Shown: positions 18,050 to 24,498 of the stretch, piece after piece
Position numbering within the stretch: the first letter of the stretch is position 1
Layout: each line of letters opens with the position of its first letter
Assembly: GCA_001298575.1 (NCBI GenBank)
Contig: LJCV01000301.1
Location: 1 to 41,315, forward strand
DNA from: Actinobacteria bacterium OK074
GTDB lineage: Bacteria > Actinomycetota > Actinomycetes > Streptomycetales > Streptomycetaceae
Direction: 5' to 3'
DNA length: 41,315 nucleotides
The notes under the pieces: model-generated
The model's database searches: none
Seen by the model: only the letters and a program-made list of their open reading frames with translations
What the model was told of the DNA's origin: nothing
Made by a program: the position numbers and the translations under genes

Positions 18050-18715
18050 TCACGTGACGACGGCCACCACGGCGTACCGTTCGTCCGCCACCTCCCGCCC
18101 CCACAACTCCGCGTCCCCGGACAGCCGTTCCACGCGTACGTCCGCCGCGAGGGGCGCGAGGAGCGCCGCGAGCCGGTCGGCGGGTATGCCCACCGGGCTC
18201 GCCTGCCCCCACACCCCCTCGACCAGCACGAACCGTCCCCCGGGCCGCAGTAGTCCGCGCCAGTGGCGCAGTACGCGGCCGGGGTCGGGGAGCGCCCACA
18301 GCACGTGCCGTACGAGGACGGTGTCGAACAGCTGCTCGCCGACGGGTGGGGCCGCCGCGTCCCCGCTCAGGAACACGGCGTCGCGTCCGGCGAGTTTGGC
18401 GCGGGCCCGGTCGATCATCGCCGGGGACAGGTCGACGCCGGTGACGCGGTGCCCCGCCTCGGCGGCGAGCAGCGCCAGGCTGCCGGTGCCGCAGCCGAGG
18501 TCCAGGACGTCGCCGGGGCGGTCGGGCAGCCAGGCGCGCAGTCTGCCGGCCCAGGCGGCGCGCACGACGGGGTCGCGCAGCCCGTGATCGGGTTCGTCGT
18601 CGAAGACGACGGCCTCGGCGTCCCAGTCCATCCCCTTCTCCGCCCCCTTCTCCATCTCCGTTTCCTTCTCCGTTTCCATCCCCGTCCCCGCCCCCGTACC
18701 CGTGTCGTCACCCAT
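18050..18715 (-). CDS. Class I SAM-dependent methyltransferase
   Basis: 221 residues from the ATG at 18715. An acidic, low-complexity N-terminus made of T/G/E/K/M triplets (about 1-27) precedes a Methyltransf_11/25-type Rossmann fold: motif I VLDLGCGTGSLALLA, motif II VTGVDLSPAMIDRAR, then FDTVLVRHVLWALPDP and LLRPGGRFVLVEG. An internal ATG at 18630 (MDWDAEAV) is an alternative that would drop the low-complexity part. The upstream start is favoured because a promoter-like element ends six bases before it, which predicts a leaderless mRNA. Substrate unknown; small-molecule type is likely from its size. Confidence 0.85.
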   Translation of the reverse strand: MGDDTGTGAGTGMETEKETEMEKGAEKGMDWDAEAVVFDDEPDHGLRDPVVRAAWAGRLRAWLPDRPGDVLDLGCGTGSLALLAAEAGHRVTGVDLSPAMIDRARAKLAGRDAVFLSGDAAAPPVGEQLFDTVLVRHVLWALPDPGRVLRHWRGLLRPGGRFVLVEGVWGQASPVGIPADRLAALLAPLAADVRVERLSGDAELWGREVADERYAVVAVVT

Positions 18716-18724
18716 GCCGCCAGG

Positions 18725-18770
18725 GTGACACCCGCCACTGACAGTCGAATCGTGACAACCGCCACTGACA
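18725..18770 (-). promoter_or_regulatory. Two tandem PafBC/RecA-NDp-like promoter elements before the methyltransferase gene
   Basis: A 19 bp sequence, GTGACANCCGCCACTGACA on the plus strand, occurs at 18725-18743 and 18752-18770 (period 27, one mismatch). Read on the minus strand each copy gives TGTCAGTG, eight bases, then CAnnnT (CACCCT and CACGAT). This is close to the mycobacterial DNA-damage promoter consensus tTGTCRgtg-N8-TAnnnT. The downstream copy would place the transcription start at about the A of the ATG at 18715. Assignment to PafBC is inference. Confidence 0.55.
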
Positions 18771-18854
18771 GATCGCGTGTGATGAGGAACCCTCCCGGAA
18801 AGGGTCTCCCTCCGCAGCAACGCGGAATCGGGTGGACCTCATGAGGAGGCAGCC

Positions 18855-18989
18855 ATGCGCCGAACCACCGTGCAGAAGCCCCTGAGGAAGTCGGACTCCC
18901 GCCGTCTACGGGAGGAGGCCGAGGAGCGCCCCGTCGAGCGCCCCGAGGTCCGGAAGGACATCGCCCGCACCTGGTGGCCGGACGGCTGA
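18855..18989 (+). CDS. Short 44-residue hypothetical protein with a WWPDG C-terminus
   Basis: A start ATG five bases after a perfect AGGAGG (18844-18849), reading 44 residues: a basic N-terminus (MRRTTVQKPLRKSDSRR), a charged middle of alternating Glu/Arg (LREEAEERPVERPEVRK) and the end DIARTWWPDG. It is soluble, with no signal or cysteine, so it is not an obvious secreted peptide. The strong ribosome site and strict codon bias support translation. It lies between a divergent methyltransferase gene and a convergent GNAT gene. I do not recognise the family; a small regulatory or binding protein is as likely as a modified-peptide precursor. Confidence 0.55.
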   Translation: MRRTTVQKPLRKSDSRRLREEAEERPVERPEVRKDIARTWWPDG

Positions 18990-19036
18990 GCCCGCCCCGG
19001 TCCCGGAACCACCCCCTGCGACCGCCACCACCGCCG

Positions 19037-19486
19037 TCAGCGGAGCAGCTTGCGGTAGTGGACGCGGTCGTAGGGGCCGTCCACCCGGCGGGCCACGACC
19101 TCGTAGCCGTACGCCGGGTAGATCTTCTGGTTCTCCCACATCATCGCGTTGGTGTAGAGCCTGACCTCGGGCAGCCCGAGCGCACGCGCGTGTGCGTCCA
19201 CGAAGGTGAGCAGCCGCCGGCCGACGCCCGTGCCGCGGGCGTCGGGGTGGACGGCGATGCTGTCGAGGAAGAGATGGTCCGCGCGCGCCTCGATGACGAC
19301 GAGCCCGACCACGGGCTCGCCCGTGACGAACACCCGGCCCGCGGCCACGTCCGCCGCGTGGTCCGCCTCCATGGGCTGGGGCACGACCCCGATGCGCGCG
19401 ATGTACGGCCGGTACGCGGCGTCGGTGACCGCCTTGACGGCGGCCGTGTCCGACGGCTGTGCGGGGCGGATCTCCACGTCGGTCAT
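19037..19486 (-). CDS. GNAT-family N-acetyltransferase
   Basis: 149 residues from the ATG at 19486 (a GTG three codons upstream is possible). A single GNAT domain with motif A LDSIAVHPDARGTGVGRRLL (R/Q-G-x-G-x-G loop) and motif B around RLYTNAMMWENQKIYPAYGY. Substrate is not identifiable. Divergent from the LPMO remnant and convergent with the 44-residue ORF. Confidence 0.85.
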   Translation of the reverse strand: MTDVEIRPAQPSDTAAVKAVTDAAYRPYIARIGVVPQPMEADHAADVAAGRVFVTGEPVVGLVVIEARADHLFLDSIAVHPDARGTGVGRRLLTFVDAHARALGLPEVRLYTNAMMWENQKIYPAYGYEVVARRVDGPYDRVHYRKLLR

Positions 19487-19592
19487 GCCGGGCACCGTAC
19501 CCGTACGCCTGTCTGATCCCAGGCTCAGCTCCCCCTTGACGCAGGCATAAGGACCTCCCGCGCCCTGCCCTCAGCAGGCGATTCCCGGTTTC

Positions 19593-20500
19593 TTGGGACT
19601 GTCACCGTCCCGGCCGCCGTCGCTCGTGCTCGCGGCCGGGCCCGCCGCGGCGCACGGTTCGATGGGGGATCCGGTCAGCCGGGTGGCGCAGTGCTACGCG
19701 GAGGGGCCGGAGAACCCCCGCTCCGCCGCGTGCCGGGCCGCGGTCGCGGCGGGCGGCACGCAGGCGCTGTACGACTGGAACGGCGTCCGGATCGGGGACG
19801 CGGCCGGCCGCCACCGGGAGCTGATCCCCGACGGAAAACTGTGCAGCGCGGCCAACGAGGAGTTCAGGGGCATCGACCTGGCCCGCACCGACTGGCCCGC
19901 GACCTCCGTGACCAGCGGCCCGTACACCTTCGAGTACCGCGTGACCGCCCCGCACAAGGGCACCTTCACGGTGTACGTCACGGAGCCCGGCTATGACGCG
20001 TCCCGGCCGCTCACCTGGGACGACCTCGACCTGACCCACCCGGTCGCGACGTCCACCGATCCGGTCACCACCGATCCGGTCGCCACAAACGGTTTCTACA
20101 TGTTTTCCGGCGCCCTCCCGCAGCGCTCCGGACGCCAGCTGCTGTATGCGATCTGGCAGCGCTCGGACAGCCCGGAGGCGTTCTGCTCGTGCTCGGACGT
20201 CGTCTTCGGAAACACCACGGGCGCCACCTCGTCCACACCCTCGTCCGCCCCTTCGTCCACGCCCTCCGCGCCGACCGAACGGCAGATCGAGGCGGGCGCG
20301 GACAAGTCGACCGTGGTGCACGAGCAGAGCACCGCCTCGACGACGTCCCCGAGCCCGGCCCACGAGTCGGCGGCGGCGCCCACGAACCTCGCCGAGACCG
20401 GGTGGCGGCGGCACCGCCGGGTACCTTCCGCCGCCGCACGGCACGCGGCGGCGGCGGAAGGCAGGCGAACAGGACAGAGCGAAACCCCTCCGGCGGCTAG
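19593..20500 (+). pseudogene. AA10 lytic polysaccharide monooxygenase with disrupted start and C-terminal sorting signal
   Basis: The catalytic core is intact: after a short signal ending AAGPAAA comes mature His1 in HGSMGDPVSR, the second copper His in TAPHKGTF, and CSCSDVVF with the axial Phe. Four further conserved cysteines are present. A Ser/Thr/Pro linker leads to NLAETG, the LAxTG motif of Streptomyces class E sortases. Both ends are abnormal. Upstream there is no ATG or GTG in frame before a stop at 19548, leaving only a TTG at 19593. After LAETG the frame never stops until 21414, deep in the antisense of the lipase gene. The Arg-rich tail expected after the membrane helix (RRRRKAGEQ) lies in another frame and the helix itself is missing. 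It would oxidatively cleave chitin or cellulose at the cell wall if expressed. Confidence 0.75.
20424..20461. terminator. Strong hairpin between the LPMO remnant and the lipase gene
   Basis: Perfect 14 bp stem CCTTCCGCCGCCGC (20424-20437) and GCGGCGGCGGAAGG (20448-20461), ten-base loop. It lies where the LPMO's membrane helix would be expected and 53 bases beyond the end of the convergent lipase gene, so it can terminate both transcripts. Confidence 0.7.
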
Positions 20501-20513
20501 CGCCTGCTGGTGC

Positions 20514-21380
20514 TCAGCCGATCGCGGACGCGCAGGTGGTGGCGGTGGCATGGGCCGGATCGAGGGCGTTGGCCACCTCGTGGAAGGCGATCCGGTCGGT
20601 GAGTCCGATGAGGGCGTGCTCGGAGGTGTCGAGCACGCACAGGTTCTGCAACAGGATGTTGTCGACGTCGGAGCCGGTCAGGAACTGCGAGGTGTACGGC
20701 GTGACCACCTCGTCGTACTTGGTGGCGATGACCGTGTAGTGCACGCCCGGCACGGTGTCGCCGCCCGCGTTGAGCTTGGTGAGGAACGCGGAGCCGACGA
20801 GCTGGTCGGTGAGACCGGGGGCGGCGGAGGCGACGACGGCCTCGGCACCCGGGAAGTACGGCACCAGTTTGGCGAGACCGTCCAGGGTGGTGCCACGGTT
20901 GTCGGGGGCTATGCCGGTCAGGGAGTTCACCTTGGCGGCGCCGCCGAGGAACTTGAGGTAGTAGCGGGGCATCATGCCGCCCTGGGAGTGCCCGACGAGA
21001 TCGACCTTGGCGGTGCCGGTGGCGGCGAGCACCTTGTCGACGAAGGCGGACAGCTGCTCGGCGGACTGGTCGATGGGGCCGAGGCCGTAGACGAGCGGGA
21101 CGCCGGGCAGTTGACCGAAGTCGCCGGAGAAGACGCAGTAGCCGCGGGCCACCAGATAGGGGGCGAGGCCCAGCCAGTTGTCGGTGGCGTTGGCGAAGGT
21201 CCCGTGTACGAGGACGACGGGGCGGGGGTGGGCGGCGGAGGGCTGACAGGAGTAGTCGTTCCAGCCGCTGCTGGGGGCGGAGTCGGCTCGCGCGGTGACG
21301 GCGGGGCCGACGGCGACCGCGCCGGTCAGCAGCAGGGTGGCGAGGGGTCTGAGCAGTCGTTTCCAGTTCCAGGGCAGCAT
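20514..21380 (-). CDS. Secreted triacylglycerol lipase (Lipase_2 type alpha/beta hydrolase)
   Basis: 288 residues from the ATG at 21380, preceded by AAGGAGATCACCCG; the frame to 21419 adds 13 unlikely residues. A Sec signal (KRLLRPLATLLLTGAVAVG, cleavage near TARA-DS) precedes an alpha/beta hydrolase: oxyanion region VVLVHGTFAN, nucleophile S132 in GHSQGG, D223 in KYDEVVTPY and H255 in DTSEHALIG. Cysteines C45/C82 and C248/C283 could form two disulfides. It would hydrolyse acylglycerols outside the cell. A CRP-like palindrome lies about 48 bp upstream of its start. Confidence 0.9.
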   Translation of the reverse strand: MLPWNWKRLLRPLATLLLTGAVAVGPAVTARADSAPSSGWNDYSCQPSAAHPRPVVLVHGTFANATDNWLGLAPYLVARGYCVFSGDFGQLPGVPLVYGLGPIDQSAEQLSAFVDKVLAATGTAKVDLVGHSQGGMMPRYYLKFLGGAAKVNSLTGIAPDNRGTTLDGLAKLVPYFPGAEAVVASAAPGLTDQLVGSAFLTKLNAGGDTVPGVHYTVIATKYDEVVTPYTSQFLTGSDVDNILLQNLCVLDTSEHALIGLTDRIAFHEVANALDPAHATATTCASAIG

Positions 21381-21427
21381 CGGGTGATCTCCTTGCGGCT
21401 CACGGAGGTGCGATGACATGACGCCCT

Positions 21428-21441
21428 GTGATCCGGATCAC
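21428..21441. promoter_or_regulatory. CRP-like palindrome upstream of the lipase gene
   Basis: GTGATCCGGATCAC is a perfect 14 bp palindrome with the GTGA-N6-TCAC spacing of CRP-family sites. Beyond it, AAGTTACG occurs twice (21462-21469, 21489-21496; period 27). It could be a Crp or other dimeric regulator site for the secreted lipase. One base departs from the GTG-N6-GNCAC form reported for S. coelicolor Crp. Confidence 0.4.
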
Positions 21442-21623
21442 GAGGATGCTGTTCATCCGTCAAGTTACGGACGAGTAGTCCAAGTGTGAAGTTACGCGCC
21501 AGTAAAAACTTCGGGTAACACCGGGAGGCGGGTGCACCTTTGGGATAGAGAGCCCCTCAAACCCTGCCGGACCACCACCAGGTCCGCCCGCCGGCGACCA
21601 CCCGCGTCAACTCCACGCCCCCG

Positions 21624-22070
21624 TCACCAGACCGGCCGGACGGGCCCGTCGGGCGCGACGAGCAAGAGTTGCTCACGCAGCGCCCGGGCACCCCGCTCCC
21701 CCAGCACCCCCACCCACGGCCGTACGGCCTCGACGGCGGCCGCCTCCGCGGCCCCGGCACACGCCCAGCCGAGCGAGGTCATGACGATCAGCCGACTGCG
21801 GGCGTCATCGGGATGGGACCGCCGCTCGACGTACCCCTTGCGCACGAGCTCGTCGACGAGCTGGCTCGCGGCCTGCTTGGTCACCCCGAGATGAGCGGCA
21901 AGGTCGGTGACCGTCGCCCCGTCGGGCGCCAGCCGGGTGAACGCGAACCCGTGCGCGGGCCGCAGCCCTTCGAAGCCGCGGGCGACGACGCCCTCGTGGA
22001 TGCGCCGCGTCAGCTCCCCGGCGGCGGCGAGCAGGGCGACGGACAGGGCCATGGCTTCGGAGTTCTGCAC
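21624..22070 (-). CDS. MarR-family transcriptional regulator
   Basis: 148 residues from the GTG at 22070 (an ATG six codons in is possible). MarR winged helix: FTRLAPDGATVTDLAAHLG, recognition helix VTKQAASQLVDELVRKGYVE and the wing RRSHPDDARSRLIVMT. N- and C-terminal helices would form the dimer interface (ALREQLLLVAPDG at the end). It is divergent from a cupin gene, with three phased operator units in the 124 bp between the starts. It most likely represses both genes until a ligand binds. Confidence 0.9.
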   Translation of the reverse strand: MQNSEAMALSVALLAAAGELTRRIHEGVVARGFEGLRPAHGFAFTRLAPDGATVTDLAAHLGVTKQAASQLVDELVRKGYVERRSHPDDARSRLIVMTSLGWACAGAAEAAAVEAVRPWVGVLGERGARALREQLLLVAPDGPVRPVW

Positions 22071-22088
22071 GGAGGCATTGAAACACCC

Positions 22089-22141
22089 TTGACCAATTGG
22101 TCAAGCACCTTGACTATATGGTCAAGCAGGTTGACCATCGG
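22089..22141. promoter_or_regulatory. Three phased MarR operator units between marR and cupin genes
   Basis: TTGACCAATTGGTCAA (22089-22104) is a perfect 16 bp palindrome. TTGACTATATGGTCAA (22110-22125) is a near-perfect second copy. TTGACCATCGG (22131-22141) is a third half-site. All three begin exactly 21 bp apart, i.e. two helical turns, so bound dimers would stack on one DNA face. The units sit over the likely promoters of both divergent genes. Confidence 0.8.
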
Positions 22142-22194
22142 AAGGCGCAGGAGCCGGCACGGACCGGCAAGAACCATCGACATCTGGAGGCCCC

Positions 22195-22569
22195 ATGCCC
22201 GTCATCCACCCGTCCGAGGCCGTCGTCCACGAACGGCACGGCGCCCGTTTCATCTCGTACGCCGCACCCGCCAGCGGCAGCCGGGAACTGTGTGCCTGGC
22301 GCGGCGAGATCCCCGCGGGGACCAGGGCGCCCGCGCACACCGTCAACCGGGAGGAGATCATCCATCTGCTCGACGGGGAACTGGAGATCACGCTCGACGG
22401 CCGCACCGAGCGGGTCGCCGCGGGCGACACCCTGATCGTCAACCCCGGGGCCACCCTGACCGTCGAGAACCGGTCCGACCGCACCGCGGTCACCTGGGTC
22501 ACCACCTCCATCGGTCTGGAGGCCGAGTTCGCCGACGGAAGCCGCATCGTGGCGCCCTGGGCCAACTGA
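22195..22569 (+). CDS. Cupin-domain protein
   Basis: 124 residues, start ATG after CTGGAGG. A single cupin barrel with metal-site motif 1 reduced to PAHTVNREEIIHLLDGELEI (H-x5-E-x-x-H like) and motif 2 in GDTLIVNPGATLTVENRSD. No enzyme domain is fused, so it may be a small dioxygenase/isomerase or a ligand-binding protein. The shared operators with the MarR gene suggest it handles or detoxifies the molecule that MarR senses. Confidence 0.85.
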   Translation: MPVIHPSEAVVHERHGARFISYAAPASGSRELCAWRGEIPAGTRAPAHTVNREEIIHLLDGELEITLDGRTERVAAGDTLIVNPGATLTVENRSDRTAVTWVTTSIGLEAEFADGSRIVAPWAN

Positions 22570-22741
22570 TCCCGCCCCTCCGGCATGATCACGCATCCGG
22601 CTCGTGTCGCTCTCCTCAAGATTCGTCAGAATCTCGCGGAACGTATTGCCGAAGCGGAATGCGAGGGGTGGGCAGACGGCGCCGGAAGGATTACCCGTGC
22701 GCCGCGCTGCCGTCGAAGAGGAGATTGCTCAAATCGACCGA

Positions 22742-23095
22742 TTATTGACGTCGCCGGCCCAGGACGCAGAATTCGTTGCCTTCGGGGTCCGCCAATACAA
22801 CCCACGATTGGTCGCCCTGGCCGATATCGACACGCTGTGCGCCATGGGCCACCAGACGAGCCACCTCGGCGTCCTGGTCATCCGGCCTGAAGTCGAGATG
22901 CAGTCGGCTCTTGGACTTCTTGCTCTCCTCAAGCCGGACGAATTCCAGTCCGGGCAGGCGATCCGGCGCCGGGCGGATCTCGAACTCGTCATCGGAGGAG
23001 TAGACCACGACCCAGCCAAGAGCCGTGGCCCACCACTGCCCCAGGGCCGCCGGGTCTGCCGAGTGGACAATTACCTGTTCCCATTCCAAGGCCAT
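22742..23095 (-). CDS. VOC/glyoxalase-like domain protein
   Basis: 117 residues from the ATG at 23095. It is a single glyoxalase-6 type protein: EWEQVIVHSADPAALGQWW at the start, SRLHLDFRPDDQDAEVARL in the middle and WVVLADPEGNEFCVL at the end, matching the two beta-alpha-beta-beta-beta units with H/E metal-ligand positions. Many such actinobacterial proteins are uncharacterised; some give resistance by binding or modifying small molecules. The 172 bp before the cupin stop hold no gene and are a little AT-richer. Confidence 0.8.
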   Translation of the reverse strand: MALEWEQVIVHSADPAALGQWWATALGWVVVYSSDDEFEIRPAPDRLPGLEFVRLEESKKSKSRLHLDFRPDDQDAEVARLVAHGAQRVDIGQGDQSWVVLADPEGNEFCVLGRRRQ

Positions 23096-23160
23096 CCGCC
23101 GACCCTAACCCGCGGGGGCTGCGGAGGCGGATGATTTTTCCGGGGAGGGCTGCGCCCCTC

Positions 23161-24498
23161 CTACGCCGGTTCCGGCCGTGGGCGCCAAGTGCCGTCGAGC
23201 GGAACACCGGCCGCCGCCGCGATCCGGTCGCGCGATGCGAGCAGTCGGGTCCGCAGCGCCGGCAGGTCCACGCCCACCAGCGCGCCGTCGCGTTTGACCA
23301 CGCGGCCGGCGACGAGGACGGTGTCGACCAGGCCGGGATGACCGGCGCTGACGACGGTCCCGACCGGGTCGGTGGCCGGGAACACGGTCAGGTCGTCGGT
23401 GCGCAGGAGGACGACGTCGGCGTCCTTGCCGGGGGTGAGGGTGCCCGTGCGGGTGTCGAGGCCGCAGGAGCGGGCGGCGTCCACGGTCGCGAACTCCAGC
23501 AGGTCCCGGGAGCGCAGGCCGCCGTCCAGGCCGCGCTGCACGGCGAAGGCCGTACGCATGGTGGAGAACATGTCGCCGCCGGCCGAGGGGACGTCGTCGA
23601 CGGAGAGCGTCGGGCGCAGGCCGGCGGCCAACGCCCGGCCGGTGACCGGCGGTCCGAAGCCCATCTTCAGCTCGACGTCCGGGCTGACCGACAGCGAACC
23701 ACCCGCGTCGGCGAGCATCCGCAGCTCTTCGTCGCTGACCCCGTTGGCGTGCACGAAGGTGGTGGTGTCCTGGAGTAGTCCGTGCTCGCGCAGGGCGGCG
23801 ATCGTCCCGCTCGCTTCCACGTGCAGGCTGGTGCGCAGCCCGAGTTCGGCCGCCAGTTCCAGCTCGCGGGCGACGGTGTCCATGCCGGTGGCCTCGGGGC
23901 CGCGCAGCCCCAGCGCCATGGTGACCGGGCCGTCCCCGGGCAGGTCGGAGCGGACGCGGCGGATGTCGGCGTCGACGGGGTCGGGGGTGCCCCAGCCTGC
24001 GCCGAGGCAGAAGATCGACCGCCCGGGTGCGTCCCGCAGCGCGGCGGCGGCGGCGTCCTCGTGCGCGTGGCTCCGCGCCACGTGGTACCAGTCCAGCATC
24101 GTCGTCACACCGGAGTGCAGGGCCTCCAGGCGGCCGAGGAGGGTGCCCGCGTAGACGTCCTCGGGCTGGTAGTGGGGTTTGACCGTGCGGTGCATGGCCA
24201 GCGCCCACTCGGGGAACGTCCAGTCCGCGCCGACGCCGCGGAACGCGGTCTGCCAGGTGTGGCGGTGGTTGTCGACGAAGCCGGGCATGACGATGCGGTC
24301 GGTCGCGTCGACCACCTCGGCGTCCGGTGCTTCGACGCGTTCGGCCACCTCGACGATCACGCCGTCCTCGATCAGCACGTCACCGCGGTCGAGATCGCCG
24401 ACGGCCGGGTCCATGCTGACCACGGTGCCGCCGCGGAGCAGGGTCTTCGTCATGACCTTCACCGCCTTCGTCGTCTTCACCGCCTTCGTCGCCTTCAT
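23161..24498 (-). CDS. Amidohydrolase of the ATZ/TRZ deaminase-chlorohydrolase group
   Basis: 445 residues from the ATG at 24498, eight bases after AAGGAG and overlapping the stop of the upstream PLP gene (ATGA). The first ~16 residues are a Lys-rich repeat (KATKAVKTTKAVK). The metal-dependent hydrolase fold shows GFVDNHRH (H78, H80), TSLHVEAS (H226, E228), TFVHANG (H250) and SVDDVPSAGG (D301), plus SPDVELKMGFG, a sequence common in triazine/purine deaminase relatives. It would bind one divalent metal and hydrolyse a C-N bond of a heterocycle. The pairing with a trans-sulfuration enzyme suggests a catabolic route for a sulfur or nitrogen compound. Substrate not identifiable. Confidence 0.9.
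   Translation of the reverse strand: MKATKAVKTTKAVKVMTKTLLRGGTVVSMDPAVGDLDRGDVLIEDGVIVEVAERVEAPDAEVVDATDRIVMPGFVDNHRHTWQTAFRGVGADWTFPEWALAMHRTVKPHYQPEDVYAGTLLGRLEALHSGVTTMLDWYHVARSHAHEDAAAAALRDAPGRSIFCLGAGWGTPDPVDADIRRVRSDLPGDGPVTMALGLRGPEATGMDTVARELELAAELGLRTSLHVEASGTIAALREHGLLQDTTTFVHANGVSDEELRMLADAGGSLSVSPDVELKMGFGPPVTGRALAAGLRPTLSVDDVPSAGGDMFSTMRTAFAVQRGLDGGLRSRDLLEFATVDAARSCGLDTRTGTLTPGKDADVVLLRTDDLTVFPATDPVGTVVSAGHPGLVDTVLVAGRVVKRDGALVGVDLPALRTRLLASRDRIAAAAGVPLDGTWRPRPEPA
24457..24491. repeat. Two 17 bp direct repeats at the start of the amidohydrolase gene
   Basis: CTTCACCGCCTTCGTCG occurs at 24457-24473 and 24475-24491 (18 bp period). It encodes the repeated Lys-Ala-Val-Lys part of the N-terminus; the 18 bp period keeps frame. 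Confidence 0.8.

Noticed and set aside
18855..19486. RiPP-type cluster (short peptide plus methyltransferase plus GNAT)
   Set aside because: The genes do not form one operon, the peptide has no cysteine, leader/core boundary or typical modifiable core, and no RRE or export gene is present; kept only as a small-ORF finding.
19593..21416. 607-residue reading of the LPMO frame through the lipase region
   Set aside because: The second half is purely antisense of the well-supported lipase gene; absence of a stop is an effect of GC content.
22585..22890. Short ORFs in the gap between cupin and VOC genes
   Set aside because: They lack ribosome sites and run into the antisense of the VOC gene; no recognisable protein.
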